Origin: Paragorgia papillata
Taxonomy: Eukaryota > Cnidaria > Anthozoa > Scleralcyonacea > Coralliidae
DNA length: 64,000 bases
Direction of reading: 5' to 3'
Assembly: GCA_035771165.1 (NCBI GenBank)
Contig: JAWNZC010000235.1
Coordinates: 1,110,001-1,174,000 of the forward strand
Under the pieces are notes generated by a model, which saw only the letters and a program-made list of their open reading frames with translations, was not told the DNA's origin and ran no database searches. The stretch's first letter is position 1. Every line of letters begins with the position of its first letter. Positions 22,749 through 35,279 of the stretch are shown piece after piece. A program made the translations under genes and the position numbers.

Positions 22749-23074
22749 GACAATGCTTGTTGACTACAGTAGTGCAATGTGTGTAGTAAAAAAAAAGAAA
22801 AAGTTTAAATTGTGTTATCTTACTTGTGCATCTATTACAAACACCAGGGCACCACAGTTGCCAAATATCAACTCTGAGTCGAAGGCAGGATCAAAGAAAT
22901 CAATTTGACCTGGAAAATCCCAAATCTAAAAGAACACAAAGCAAGGTAGAAAGGTTTAGAACACAAAAATATACAAAACAAAAGGGCACTCGGAGACTAC
23001 ATATACCTCCGCCAGCGGGTTATTCTTAGAGATTTTTAAAAAGAAAACGAGCCATCCCGCTAACCAGGCTGGCA

Positions 23075-23805
23075 TTACCAGAAATTGATGACAAAATGGC
23101 CGCCGCTTCAGGGCTAATTTACATATAGTCTTTATAAAATGGCATCCAATTTTGAACAGTAAATATATAGAGGAGAAATATTTTTAAAAAATTTGTGCTA
23201 ATTGAGTATCTCGCCTACTATTTGCCGACCTCGCTATTTAAGCAACAGCAATTTTCAAATTATTCACTTCCTTTATTCGTTTAAATCAGGAGTACCTACG
23301 ATCTGCCAAATTACTATATCTCTCGAGCTGTCGTTTGTCAATGTTTGAGCCTCCATCAATCATGGTGGGTTCAAAATGCATATTTTCTTGTTGGTATACA
23401 ACTTCAGCCAATTTGGTCAATATGTAATCTATCACATGCAAGATAAAGTTTCCTCCATCAAGTCTCGAACATTTGATCAAAGACGATTTTTAAAGTATCA
23501 AACAAAATCCTACCGCAATCCAATGGTGCATGACCTGCTTATTTGTTTACTATTTTCAACACAATTTGGCAGATCGTAGATATACCTGATACAAATAAAT
23601 AGGTGACTGAATGATTGGATAATAGTTGTTGTTTAGATCAAGAGGTCGGCAAATTGTTGGCAAGCTACTCAATACGCAGAATTCTCACTTTAATATATGC
23701 GCCTTATATATTTACTGTTCAAAATAGGACGCCATCCTCTTAGGAATATATGTAAATTGGCTTTCAAGTGGTGGCCATTTTGTCATTAATTTCCGGGAAT
23801 GTTCA
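23075..23805. mobile_element. Foldback element, arms ending 'gaaattgatgacaaaatggc'
   Basis: 'gatgacaaaatggccgccgc' at the left is mirrored by 'ggtggccattttgtcattaa' at the right, and 'gaacagtaaatatata' by 'tatatttactgttc'. The centre (23285-23585) has its own inverted ends ('acctacgatctgccaaatt' / 'atttggcagatcgtagat'), so one element is probably nested in another. Small ORFs in the centre are unrecognised. Confidence 0.65.
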
Positions 23806-25078
23806 CTCAAGGCTTACACCAGACTAGTTCCTAGTCCACGATCTTTTCTCTCCATAACTTATTTTGGTGACGTCACAAAATAGGGACCGAGCGAGAGGAC
23901 TAGCGTAAAATGATTCATCTTTATCCATCATGATCCTGCTGGAGCTCAGATTCTTCTCAAAATTAGAAAAATATGAACGAGGGCACTGCGGTTTTAAATA
24001 AACTTCTTCTTGAGAACAGACATCAAACGAGTAGGTGTCTTTATTTCACATTACGTTAAAGGTTGTTACATGCGAGGGTATTGTTTATTATAAAAGTGGT
24101 GTTCTGTGTAGGAAGTGATTGTGTTGAAATACATTTATACAAATCGAAATATGCTACTTTCACGTTTCGGCAGTAGACCAACCTTGCTATATGTTATAAA
24201 GAATTGTGCAGACCGAGGTGAGTGTTATCTGCCTTGGTTTTCCCTGCCACGGCCGGCTGGTGCCTGTATAATTTGGGGCCAAGCTAAACAATTTACTCAA
24301 GGCCTCGTGCAATTTCGGTCTGTCGCTCGACGTTAAAAAGAGAGGCCTGGGAGCCAGGCTAGGCTTACACATGTAATGAATGAATAAAATGCTTGATTGC
24401 ACTCGTACCAAAATTATGAAAAAATGTTTGAATAAAATAAGGATAATCAGCGCAATCAAGCATTTTTTCTACACGGAGAATCTTGTGGTCAGATTTTTAT
24501 TAATTTCTCATCCAAATTTCAACCAAATTCAACCAAAATTGAAAGGCTTAGTGCTTGATCTATGATCAATCTTTCCACAAACTTTCACGAAAACCTGCCA
24601 AGTATGCGGGTGACAGACAACAGACAGGCAAACAACAGACTCGCAGGCAAACACAGACCTGTTGACAAACTTGACGACAAAATTTGGAAAAAACATATTG
24701 ACGACATATTTTGGAAAAGTCGCGAAAAGACTGGACGGGTCTTTTGAGTCATTTAGCATTTAGCTGAAACCCTAGAATACTAGCAAAGCATTCTGGTAGT
24801 TGTAGTCACCCAACGCCATCGTACGTCAACGTGCAAATGGCCCATTACTGTAGCTCATTCCTGTCCGAGCGCTTTCCCAGAGGTGAATAAAATTGTCTGG
24901 TGTTAGCCATAATAAAATACTAAAGAGCAATTCGAACAGGAAAGAGTTATCGTAATGTTTTTTGAAGTATGATAGCTTACCTGGAACTGGACAAAAGAAC
25001 TGTTGGAAATATCTTAAAATGCATTAAGAACTTTTCATTAAAAACTTGTTAACCAAGCAGAAATAGAACATAAAATAT
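23806..25078. other. Intergenic, repeat fragments
   Basis: A fragment of the 'cgaaatata' hairpin family lies at 24120-24200. A block at 24560-24760 ends 'gcgaaaagactggacgggtc'; its relatives are at 32350-32430 and 33420-33500. No gene is supported. Confidence 0.4.
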
Positions 25079-26884
25079 TACACCTTTTGCCCATCACTAT
25101 AGAAAAAGCAGTGTTTATTAGAGGGAGTTATACTACCATTTGCGTTCAAGTTTGAAGCATGAACTATTTCGCATGTTTGCTTACGTCTGAAAAGCGACGT
25201 TTGACCAGTGAACTCGAGACGATTCCTCCATTCTCCCCTTATATCAGGAACGCTAACTTCGGGAACACCGCTGCCAAGCGTTTGCGCACGCGTGAATTTG
25301 CTGGAGTAAACATTGCAAGAAAAGTGGGAACTAGCCGTGGCGACAACAACCAGAGAGCGAAGACTAAGTAAGACTCGACTATTCATTTGTGTTTTAAAAA
25401 AAGGGTAAAGAAAATTACGAAGGGGTAAATTCAGAATATGTTACAATATTGACAAAGAAGCCATGTACAAATTACCTACCATATCTTTTTGGTAGTATGC
25501 TTATAATTTTAACTTTTGTGTTGGACTCTCGCACCAGTACAAATATTTCAGTGTTTTCCCGCTCTTTTTTTGAGGTGCGAGCTCGGACGTTGCGCATGCG
25601 CAAAACGTTTGGCAGCGGTGTTAACTTCGGGTCAAAAAGTGAAGTCAACATTTTGTACTTATTACGTCGCCTTCAGTCCCCCCTATATACGCGGCCAAGA
25701 CGCGGTTCGCGTCAGGGGACTGGAAGCGACGTAATAAGTAAAATGTAAATGTTGACTTAACTTTTAAAGCGTGATAATGACTGAAGTTAGCGTTCCAGGT
25801 ATAGGGATGGATATAGGAAATGGAGTTCACTGCGTTTGACTAATTAACTTACCTCGTTTTGACCATTTCACGTGAACAAATGCATTTCATCGGTCAAAGC
25901 GAGGTAAGTTAATTAGTCAGACGTAGCTTTTCAAACGTAAACAAACGTGCGAAATAGTTCATGCTTCAAGCTTGAACGCAAATGGTAGTATCTTCATTAG
26001 CGTTGTGACAATAGTCAATTGGTGGTGTGCATCTTACGTCATTGCCGCCATGTTGGATGAATTTGACAAAAGTTTTTCATCATCTGCAATAGTGCAATTA
26101 TAATTACATCCAACATGGCGGAAATATCTTTGTCCTTCGAATGCAAGTTTCAACCTCAGAAAGTGCTCATAAATATTTTGAAAAAAAATGAAACTAACGT
26201 TATGCATAGAATAACATTCAGGGCATCTAATACTGTTAACAGATAAAGTGTTTCAGCCGTTACTGTGGCAACAGTGACGTTTCAAAATGGCCGTATATTT
26301 ACATTTAATTCAATACATTTCAAAAACGAGTTCGGTGACCCCCAAATTTTTTTGCATTAAAACATTTCTTTAAATTTAAGTAACTAATAGGCCGATTTCA
26401 AAAAAATTCTGTAGATCCAATTTTTTTATCAAAGAAAAATTATGGTTTCCTATTTTTCAGAAATGAATTGAATTTTTATATAGAATATAGAATTTTTTTT
26501 AAATCTTACTACTGATTACTTAAACTTAAAGAAGTGTTTTAATGCAAAAAAATTTGGGGGTCACCGAACTCGTTTTTGAAATAAATTGGATTAAATGTAA
26601 ATTTACGGTCATTTTGAAACGTCACTGTTGTCATAGCAACAGCTGAAACATTTTCCTATCTGTTACCAGTATTTGATGCCCTGAATGTTATTCTATACAT
26701 AACTATAGTGCATTCATTTCCAAAATATTCATGAGCACTTTCTGAGGTTGAAACTTGCAAGAAACAGTAGGGAGCTTCAATTACGTCACCCAAAAAACAA
26801 TAACATGTATTGAACACTCAATTGTCATAACTATAATGAATATATAACTCCCTCTAATGAAGCCCGGGCAGAAGGCAAAAGGTG
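25079..26884. mobile_element. Composite foldback element, TACACCTTTTGCC termini
   Basis: 'tacaccttttgcc' at the left corresponds to 'ggcaaaaggtgta' at the right. 'gcgttcaagtttgaagcatg' at 25143 recurs inverted at 25955-25985. A second large inverted repeat fills 26130-26770 with arms near 290 bp ('aaacgagttcggtgacccc' / 'ggggtcaccgaactcgttt'). A small hairpin with 'ttacttattacgtcgc' lies at 25640-25750. This looks like at least three nested palindromes. Confidence 0.65.
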
Positions 26885-27175
26885 TATTTCGTGTATTTAT
26901 TTTTTAAACTTTAATGGCCAAAGCCGCTAAAAACTCTAGAATTTTAAACCTTGTTCACCAAAAATAGATACGCACTGCGTACATGCGTCTACAGGCTTAA
27001 AAGTGCTGCGTTTTAGATGGTGCAATTTTTTCGTGAAACTGCAACGGTTTGTGAACCAAAGGAAGCGAGACACGTTTCACTAGTCTGAGTGTTACTCGAT
27101 GCAGACGTGCATGGTTCGTGAAATCATAGATAATGGAAGGGGAACTGGATAGGAAACTTACAAAACCGGAAACAA
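26885..27175. other. Unassigned intergenic stretch
   Basis: No ORF, repeat or RNA gene was recognised here. Confidence 0.3.
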
Positions 27176-27345
27176 TGGCTCAATGGCGAGAGCGTCCGGC
27201 TGGCAATCGGAAGGTTGTGGGTTCGAGTCCTGCCTAGCTAGAGCTCAGAGTTTTTTTCTGAGTTTAACTTACGACAGCATGTACAGCAAAAACATATGAA
27301 AAAACTTTACCAACTCAAGCTGAAAACACTAATAACATACAAATA
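27176..27345 (+). repeat. tRNA-derived SINE, copy 1
   Basis: 'tggctcaatggcgagagcg' is an A-box-like start and 'ggttcgagtcc' a perfect B box. The body 'gctcagag..ctgagtttaactt' is shared with the second copy about 300 bp downstream. The head resembles a class with a GCTGG anticodon stem, but the 3' half does not pair as an acceptor stem. Confidence 0.75.
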
Positions 27346-27475
27346 ACATGCATTAACTGAAAATAAACTGAAACAATGCGAATTGTAGCCCAACAAGTAC
27401 TTGTGACACACGTACGGTTTGACTAGTTCCCAAGCGTATAAAAGTCGAAAAACAACCTCGGTCTATCATCTGAGT

Positions 27476-27605
27476 TCCAGTGGCTCAATGGTGAGAGCGT
27501 CCGGCTGGCATTCGGAAGGTTGTGGGTTCGAGTCCCGTCTGGAGCTCAGAGTTTTTCTCTGAGTTTAACTTACGACAGCTTGTACAGCAAAGACAAACGA
27601 AAAAA
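27476..27605 (+). repeat. tRNA-derived SINE, copy 2
   Basis: This copy has the same head and body as copy 1: 'tggctcaatggtgagagcgt', a perfect B box, then 'gagctcagagtttttctctg'. Two close copies suggest a recently active family. Confidence 0.75.
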
Positions 27606-27739
27606 CTTTAACATCCATGCTGCTGACATTGCGCTGCATAAAAAAATAGTGAAATCCCATTTCCGAGATCCTAAAATTCAACATGTACCCCCTAGATATT
27701 TTTCATGTTGGTCCCACCCCCCTAATTTAAAATCCTAAA

Positions 27740-28075
27740 ACCACCACCGCATTGCGTAGCCCACCAAAACTTTTGAAATCTATATAATATGGCTTTCGAT
27801 TTAAAAAGGTTGGTCAGCCATGGTTTAGATTATTTAGAAATAAAAACAACAAAGGATACCATCTTTGACAACTTTAGCAGTACTTTCCAAAAATAAAGTC
27901 TCATTCGGCGACATCTTGTGAAATACAACCTTTTGTATGGATGACTTACCACTCCTAAAATTCATACAAGTATGGTATTAATAAATAATCACAAGTAGTC
28001 CAAAGATGACGAGAAACAAAATAAGAATAAGAAATCATGTCTTTGGTCTACAGTTGCTAAAGATGGTTTTAATAG
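27740..28075. other. Unassigned intergenic stretch
   Basis: Nothing recognisable is seen before the pentanucleotide array. Confidence 0.3.
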
Positions 28076-28080
28076 CTAGT

Positions 28081-29040
28081 AAAGTGTAGTGTAGTGTAGT
28101 GTAGTGTAGTGTAGTATAGTGTAGTGTAGTGTAGTGTAGTGTAGTGTAGTGTAGTGTAGTGTAGTGTAGTGTAGTGTAGTGTAGTGTAGTGTAGTGTAGT
28201 GTAGTGTAGTGTAGTGTAGTGTAGTGTAGTGTAGTGTAGTGTAGTGTAGTGTAGTGTAGTGTAGTGAGGGAAGTGAAGTGAAGTGAAGTGAAGTGAAGTG
28301 AAGTGAAGTGAAGTGAAGTGAAGTGAAGTGAAGTGAAGTGAAGTGAAGTGAAGTGAAGTGAAGTGAAGTGAAGTGAAGTGAAGTGAAGTGAAGAAGTGAA
28401 GTGAAGTAGTGAAGTGAAGAAGTGAAGTAGTGAAGTGAAGTGAAGTAGTGAAGTGAAGTGAAGTGAAGTGAAATGAAGTGAAGTGAAGTGAAGTGAAGAA
28501 GTGAAGTGAAGTAGTGAAGTGAAGAAGTGAAGTGAAGAAGTGAAGTAGTGAAGTGAAGTGAAGAAGTGAAGTGATTAAGTGGAGTGGGTTGAAGTGGGGT
28601 AAACTGAAGTGGAGTGAAGTCCAGTGGAGTGCAGTAAAGTGAAGTGAAACTAAAGTGAAGTGAAACTAAAGTGAAGTAGTGAAGTGAAGTGAAGAAGTGA
28701 AGTGAAGTAGTGAAGTGAAGAAGTGAAGTAGTGAAGTAGTGAAGTGAAGTAGTGAAGTGAAGTGAAGTGAAGTGAAGTGAAGTGAAGTGAAGTGAAGTGA
28801 AGTGAAGTGAAGTGAAGAAGTGAAGTGAAGTAGTGAAGTGAAGAAGTGAAGTCAAGTAGTGAAGTGAAGAAGTGAAGTGAAGAAGTGAAGTGAAGAAGTG
28901 AAGTGAAGAAGTGAAGTAGTGAAGTGAAGTGAAGAAGTGAAGTAATTAAGTGGAGTGAGTTGAAGTGGGTAAACTGAAGTGGAGTGAAGTCCAGTGGAGT
29001 GCAGTAAAGTGAAGTGAAACTAGTGAAGTAAAGTAAAGCA
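28081..29040. repeat. Pentanucleotide satellite, (GTAGT)n then (GAAGT)n
   Basis: Near-perfect GTAGT units run from 28081 to about 28266 and switch to GAAGT units to about 29040. The second part has 3-base insertions (gaagaagt, gtagt) and a higher-order period: a variant block starting 'attaagtggagtg' at 28574 recurs at 28945, 371 bp later. The open frames across it (repeats of TSLHF) are an artefact of the pentamer. Confidence 0.95.
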
Positions 29041-31845
29041 AGTGTATTTATTGACAGTACTACTGAAACCAGCAGAGCGTCCAATTTTAAACCAAAGATC
29101 AATTTCAAAACCGCAGATCAATTTCAAAGCAATCACGTGGTGTATTCTCATTACAATGTAGTGCAATGTCTTATAATGTAGCCTAACATCTTACAATGTA
29201 GGGAAATGTATTACAATCAGGGCTGGATTAACTATATTGCAAAAGTGGCATACGCCCGCTGGCCCCGCGCTGCCTGGAGCTCCGCGCTTTCTGGCTAGCT
29301 GAGCCTCTAGAAACCGCGGAATGCTCCGAGGGCTCGTTTCATCACGCTCGGTCTAAAAATACTAAAGGCTTTTTTCAACCTGTAGGTTGTCATGCTCATA
29401 TCCAGTGTTTTTTCACTACAGCATGCTTCAAAAATCATTAATAATTCATAACTAGGTGAAACAAATAGTATACAATGACTAACCTTCTAAGGCCCATCAG
29501 TAAAATCCTGGGTTTATCATCACTTGATGTTGTATTGTAATCTTCATTGTCACCTGGTTCATAACTAAAATCAAATAGTCAAACCCCTATTATTAAAACG
29601 GACACCCCTCTTAAGCAGACACCTCTCTTAAGCAGACACCTAGGCAAGGTCCCAGCTGTTTCTTTAATAAAACACCATAGTTACAACCCACTTTAAAGTG
29701 GCACTATGACGAGAAAATCGTGTATTAAATTTTGATTTCAGTAAAATACAATTTCCAAATGAACATCAGAGGACTCCGAGACTGATCTTTTTTCAACAAA
29801 TCTGCAAGGTTTTTCAGTCTGAAAATGCTTTTTACTTCAAACTAATTTAAACTATTGAAGGAGACTGTGTAAACTATTAGTGAAAATGAATACACTAGAA
29901 AATTGATGAACTTTTGCCTGTGTTTACAAAAAGAAAGCAACAGGCACAGTGATAGAGTGAGGAAATTTGGAATGCCCTGCTCCTTAGCCAATCATATTGA
30001 AGTAATTTTGCTCTGTATATTATTAACTATTAAGTATGATAATGTGGATTTTAGTATGAGACCATACTTAGTCAATAGTTAATAGTACTAAATTTGGTTT
30101 ATGTCCAGGTTAAGTTTGACATTTGATCCAACTAATTTAGGTCACCCCAAAATGGAAATTTAGTTTGTCTCAAAGAATCGATTGGCAAACAGACAGACTT
30201 TTGTGACTACCAACAGATCATCAATTAGCAAATTACAATCAATTAAATAATTATCAATTATTGGACGAGTCTGAGCAAAATATCATGATTTGTCAGTGGT
30301 GAGCTACTAGTTATTTGTTGATGCCAAAGACAGAGGCAAATAACTGGTAGTGAGACACTGACAAATCATGATATTTTTTGATGGACAAGTTTAATAATTG
30401 ATTTATCATTCATGAAATAGTTAAAAATTTGAAATGCCTGAGGTTAGAGATTCCCACTCTTCTCTCTGTCTTCGGCATACTAAAACCTTGAGTAAAACTT
30501 ACTTTTTGTTGGCACAAGTCTTGTTTTTTATTTCACTAAATCTTCCTTTTAAATATTTATTTTCTGAAGTATATTGTCGTTATGGATGCTTCTAAATACT
30601 CTCGATTACTTCCATCGAGGACATGTCCTCCGATAATCGTCATTTGGCCACCGATAGGGATTTTTTCCCCATAATATATATGTAGGACACTTTTGTCCAC
30701 CGATGGAGTTTGGAGTTTTTTAATTTTCCCGATCGATCGAACGTATGATCGTAAGAAAATGTTCAGCAATAGAATATCCCAGCCAATGATTGAATTATCA
30801 GTGTGTAAATGTTTTGGCGGCCATTGCGGGATCAGCCCGGAAATGCAGGCATAACTGTGCTAACCATGTGTTCAAACACTGGCAGCCATGATTGTGCATT
30901 GACATTAAAATATGCAGAGGACATTGTTCAGTGTCAGAGTGAAGCGATCTGCATGTCCAAGCGAAGAAGACAGTCCTATATCTATATACCAGTCACTACT
31001 AACTAATACTATAGCACATAAATGACATAATATCATGTGAATGTTAGTCACTCTTTATCATGGATTTAGTCATTTCCTGACTGTATAGGATAACAGTACA
31101 GTTTTGTCCTAGCCATGAGAAAAATGTCCTTGGATAGCCTCATGGAAACTCATTATCGGAGGACATTTTTGTCTTTGGATGCAAAAAGTATAATTTAAGG
31201 CCTGTCCACATGCCCAGTCACAGTGAGTAATTTGACCAGATTGCCTACGAATTGAAAGGGGGGAGGAGTAATTGCATATTTATTTACTCATACAAGCTGA
31301 CAAGCAGTAAATGTCAGTATAAGAATGTGATCATTCAAGTATTCAACTGACTCAAGCACATCCAAAATTTCAAGATACCATGTTACCACTTGCCAGTCGT
31401 AAAATATATACCTAAATGTCTTGAGGAAACGTAAACCACGCGTCTGAATAAATTTTACGTCGTGAAGAAGGCAACTTACGTTTCTACTTACCCGAAATCT
31501 TTAGGAAATGAACCAACGACACTGTAGCTACCAAAATTCTCGTCTTCTTCGTACGACTAAATTTTAAGCAAAAATACATGTGTGTACTTCAATACACCAG
31601 TGTTTTCAACAGAGCAATGAGTAAGCACGAACATAATTCAATTGAAAAGTATAAACTTACGTCGGTCATTTCTGAAAAAAATGATAAAATATTCCGACAC
31701 TTGTCGCAACGTATTGTGAATGTATATATACTTCTAGTTCTTTTTCACCAGTGTTTTCATCAAGCAGTCATGTGATGCAACATCGTACTTGCATATCGCG
31801 GGCGCAAGTTCGAACTTCGGGGGTTGGAGACCGGTTCCGAATTAA
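29041..31845. other. Intergenic stretch with MITE fragments
   Basis: 29596-29640 repeats 'cttaagcagacacct', resembling pogo/Tigger-type termini. An inverted repeat lies at 30262-30405 ('aatatcatgatttgtcagtg' / 'cactgacaaatcatgatatt'). No gene is supported; short open frames have no recognisable domain. Confidence 0.4.
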
Positions 31846-32686
31846 GGTGGCTCCATACAGTTTCTTGAAAAATGGAAAATACAAATTTGAGAGTACAAAA
31901 CACGTGATTAAACAATTCGGGAAAAGAATAAAACTAAATGTTTTGCATAGTTAAACAGTCTGACAATCAAAAACTGTTACCAAATAAATAGCAACAGTTG
32001 TTGCTATGGCAACAATGACGTTTCAAAATGGCCACCAATTACCCTTCAAACTAATTTAATTCGAAAAAAACTTGAGTGATCAATTGGCCGATTTAAAAAA
32101 AATTCTGTAGAACGAATAAGTTTTTTTTCTGGAAAAATCCCTGAATCCTTGTTTCGGCTTGTTTTTGGAGCAACAAGAGGTAATTTATATATAATATGTA
32201 TGTGTGTATGGATGTATATACTGTTTAAAACAAAAAATATATGTTAGAGCTCCCTGTGCGATAATTATTGTTAATTCTAGGCCATTTCACAATTAACGAT
32301 AATCATGAATTCTAGATGAGAGAATGTGCTATATGCATGGATATGGATATCTCCGCTGGTCGAGGTTAAAGACCCACTCCAGTCCTTTCGCGGCTTTCCC
32401 AAAATCAGTATATTGTCGTCAAATTTGTCGTCAAGCTTCAGTGAGTCTCAAAATTTTAGCAATCTTTTTGATAACCTAAACATAAACCCTAACCCTGATC
32501 AGAAATCTGGTTCAGCTTTCTGAAAAAACATATTTAAGGACATATTTTGCATCCCTTTTAGCCAAAACCACCGTACTTCTAAACCTGACCCTAAACCTAA
32601 CCACAACCCCCCGGTGGGCCTAAACCTAACCACAACCCTCCGGGAAGAAAAAAATATGCCCCATTCGTAATTTACATGCCACTTTT

Positions 32687-33387
32687 CAACCTCATACCCA
32701 GGGCACCCAGGTCGGCGAAAATGGCCCTGGCATCGGCTGGTCGATTCATAATCTGATTGGCCGGTTTATTAAAGAACTCGATTAATTCAGATAGAGTATA
32801 ATTTATTTATGAAAATTTGAATTGTAATAGATCCACTCTGCAAAGTTTACCCAAAGAATGGAAACGATAGCTTTGGTTAAAGTCAAGAACAACATTAGAT
32901 ATATGTTTGTTTATGACATTTAATTTACAATTTACATGTATCCTGGATAATCGTGGAGTATCATGATGAATAATATTTATTTATATTATTTTATTTTATT
33001 AGCTTAGCTTTGCCAGATAAAAAATGTTTATGTACAAATAACAACATAGAAAAGTTACTTAGTAACGATGGCAGGGGTCCGCAACAGCGATTAACCAATG
33101 CTTTTGGCTAATCGCCAAAACAAAAATCGCCATTTTTTTTTGCCAATGCTGACCAGTTGCTTTTATGAGAAAGGGTTCAACATGACTGAGTCGGCAGAGG
33201 GTTAAATATTTCATGTATTTCATTATTATTCATGTATACGTATTATACAAAAACAAAACACAAAGACCGCATAAATTTTCTGGCCACAACACCCCCAAAA
33301 TTCTGGGTGTCACGTGATCAGCCGATGCCAGGGCCATTTACGCCGACCTCCGGACGTGGAGGCAAAATGCCCTGGGGTACGAGGTTG
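32687..33387. mobile_element. MULE-like MITE with 9-bp TSD
   Basis: CAACCTCATACCCAGGGC faces GCCCTGGGGTACGAGGTTG, and 'atggccctggcatcggctg' is answered by 'cagccgatgccagggccat'. GCCACTTTT lies at 32678-32686 and again at 33388-33396, a perfect 9-bp duplication. Same family as 20035-20421. Confidence 0.9.
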
Positions 33388-33569
33388 GCCACTTTTTTTA
33401 ATACAAATGAATAGTCGAGTCTTACTTAGTCGGTCGAGATTAAAAGGGATGACTCAAAAGGACCCGTCCAGTCCTTTCGCGGTTTTTCCAAAATATGTCG
33501 TCGAGCTTCAGTGTGTTTCAAGATTTTAGCAATCTTTTGATTCTTTTCAGTATCCTAACCACGTCACAA

Positions 33570-33921
33570 CATAGCGCGCTGCCTCTCACCAAAAAGTTAA
33601 GCCCGGTTAGACGGGGTTACTACTTGGATGGGTGACCGCTCGGGAATGACCCCGTTGTCGGGCTTGGACTCATGTGAGTAGAGTTGTAGTTGATCTCTCC
33701 TGTGCTTCGAGGGTTTTTCGCCGGGTTCTCCGGTTTTCCTCCCTCCATAAAATCAACACCTATAACATCTTAGCTGTGATCCATGGTCTGAACTGTGTCG
33801 TTGGCGGCTGCTTGGAGCACCTTTGATATGCCTCGACACGGCCACGTTGATCTGCATCCTTCGCAATTCAGCCACTGGCTGCAAGTAAGCCCCCAGTCCT
33901 TTATCCTTTATCCTTTATCCA
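33570..33921 (+). repeat. 5S rRNA-derived SINE (SINE3 type)
   Basis: 'gttaagcccggttagac' and 'tacttggatgggtgaccg' correspond to the internal promoter of 5S rRNA. A unique body follows ('gggtttttcgccgggttctc', 'tctgaactgtgtcgttggcg') and then a (TTTATCC)n tail. The 3' half of 5S rRNA is missing, so it is not a 5S gene. Others: 37334-37810, 42702-43042 and a fragment at 56682-56855. Confidence 0.88.
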
Positions 33922-34214
33922 TAAACTCTAACCCCAGTCAGAAATATAGTTTACTCTCGAATCGCACAGACGTCTCTCTCGGGAGGTTCCGATGTGAGTC
34001 GGCTGTATTCACAATGCAATTAATTAAGCAGTTGGGATGATTACGTACGTTACATTACACTATTAATCGCAAACGTACGTACCACACGCACTACATGTAA
34101 ACGCAAAATCCGTCTGTATATATTACTTCAACTATATATTTCATTATATGCAAACGCTACCACTTATAGCCAATCACATATGACTATGAATTTACGTTAA
34201 TATTAAGCTCTCCA

Positions 34215-34285
34215 TCCGAGCCTCAGTAGCTCAATGGAGTCATTATAGAAGGTTGCAGGTCCGATCCCTATCTGGGGCTCTGCGT
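34215..34285 (+). repeat. tRNA-like SINE head, degenerate
   Basis: 'tagctcaatggagtc' followed by 'ggtccgatccc' resembles degenerate A and B boxes of the 27.2-kb SINE family. Confidence 0.4.
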
Positions 34286-34299
34286 GCGGCTGAACCAAT

Positions 34300-34830
34300 A
34301 ATAGTTATGAATTTCTTAATTAAAACCAGGGAGGTTCACTCGGGGCGACTCAAGTAAAAAGCGTTTTATTTTGTTCAAAATCTTTTTTTGCAGTTTAATT
34401 CCGCCCAGCAAAACGCTGTCAGCGTTTTTTGATATGTCGAGTTTTGCTGATTTTATTGACGACCAAAGTTGAAAATGGTGTTTTTCGACTCACATTCGGA
34501 CAAAATAAGTCATAAAATCGAAACCATGCAGGCAATACGCCAAAAACTTGGAATTTTATTTCGGATTCGAACAGCGAAAAATTTTTTTGAGCAAAATGAA
34601 ACGCTTTGTTCTTAAGTCGCCCCGAGTGAAGCCCTCTGCTTTTACTTGAAAAATTTGCAACTATTATTGGCTTGTGTTTATCGCAAAATCAAATACAACA
34701 CTGCATTCTACAAATTAATATTATTAATAGCTTTCTAACGATATCTATTTTATTTCTGTACTTATAAATTGAGAGCGCTTTACCGAAATGAGTCTGCAAA
34801 CCTCAACGAATACCTTAAACGTTTAAAACT
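34300..34830. mobile_element. Palindromic MITE ('gagggcttcactc' family), stand-alone copy
   Basis: Arms 'ttcactcggggcgact' and 'cgccccgagtgaagcc', plus 'gcgttttattttgttcaaaa' and 'gagcaaaatgaaacgctt', mirror around about 34500. This copy is outside any GPCR unit, so the MITE is independent of the receptor. Confidence 0.7.
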
Positions 34831-34979
34831 AGAACAATTCACATTCAAACACATGCAATCACTGGAAAGCGCCTCTTAAACTTAATAGTCTTTGAAACCG
34901 AGTTTGAAAAAAGCTTAAAAGAAAATACATATCGCGAAAATAAGTACTGCATGGTATAAAATTGCGTGCGTTATATTAC

Positions 34980-35268
34980 ATAGTCAATCGAGATATGGTC
35001 TGGAAACTCAGCTAAAGTCTTTGGTCTATCGTTTTGTTCGCCTTTATGTATTTTTGTACACGGTCACTGAACACATTGTATTTTCGTATAATGAACGAAT
35101 TGTCCAATAGCAACGTTTCAGTTCAATCACTCAACCGTGCTATTTAAATATTAATAAACCTAAAACAAAGGTGTGCACGGTGTAAGGTACGGTTCAACAT
35201 AAAATCACAGCTCATTATAGGCGCTTCGAAGTTTGCCGAGTTTCCAGACCATATCTCGATTGACTATG
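34980..35268. mobile_element. MITE, AGTCAATCGAGATATGGTC termini
   Basis: AGTCAATCGAGATATGGTCT is mirrored by AGACCATATCTCGATTGACT. An inverted relative, split by two other MITEs, lies at 52470-53520. Confidence 0.8.
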
Positions 35269-35279
35269 GTTATTGAAGT

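Noticed and set aside
25159..25750. Several 60-100 codon frames
   Set aside because: They lie in nested palindromes and show no recognisable domain.
27176..27250. tRNA gene
   Set aside because: A and B boxes are good but the acceptor stem does not close, and the downstream body is shared by a second copy, as in a SINE.
28076..29108. Long minus-strand open frames of repeated TSLHF
   Set aside because: They are produced by the stop-free pentanucleotide array and have no gene features.
32470..32640. Telomere-like 'cctaaccctaa' stretch
   Set aside because: Only a few degenerate, irregular units are present; not an interstitial telomere array.
33570..33700. 5S rRNA gene
   Set aside because: Only the internal-promoter half matches; it is followed by a SINE body that recurs in other copies.
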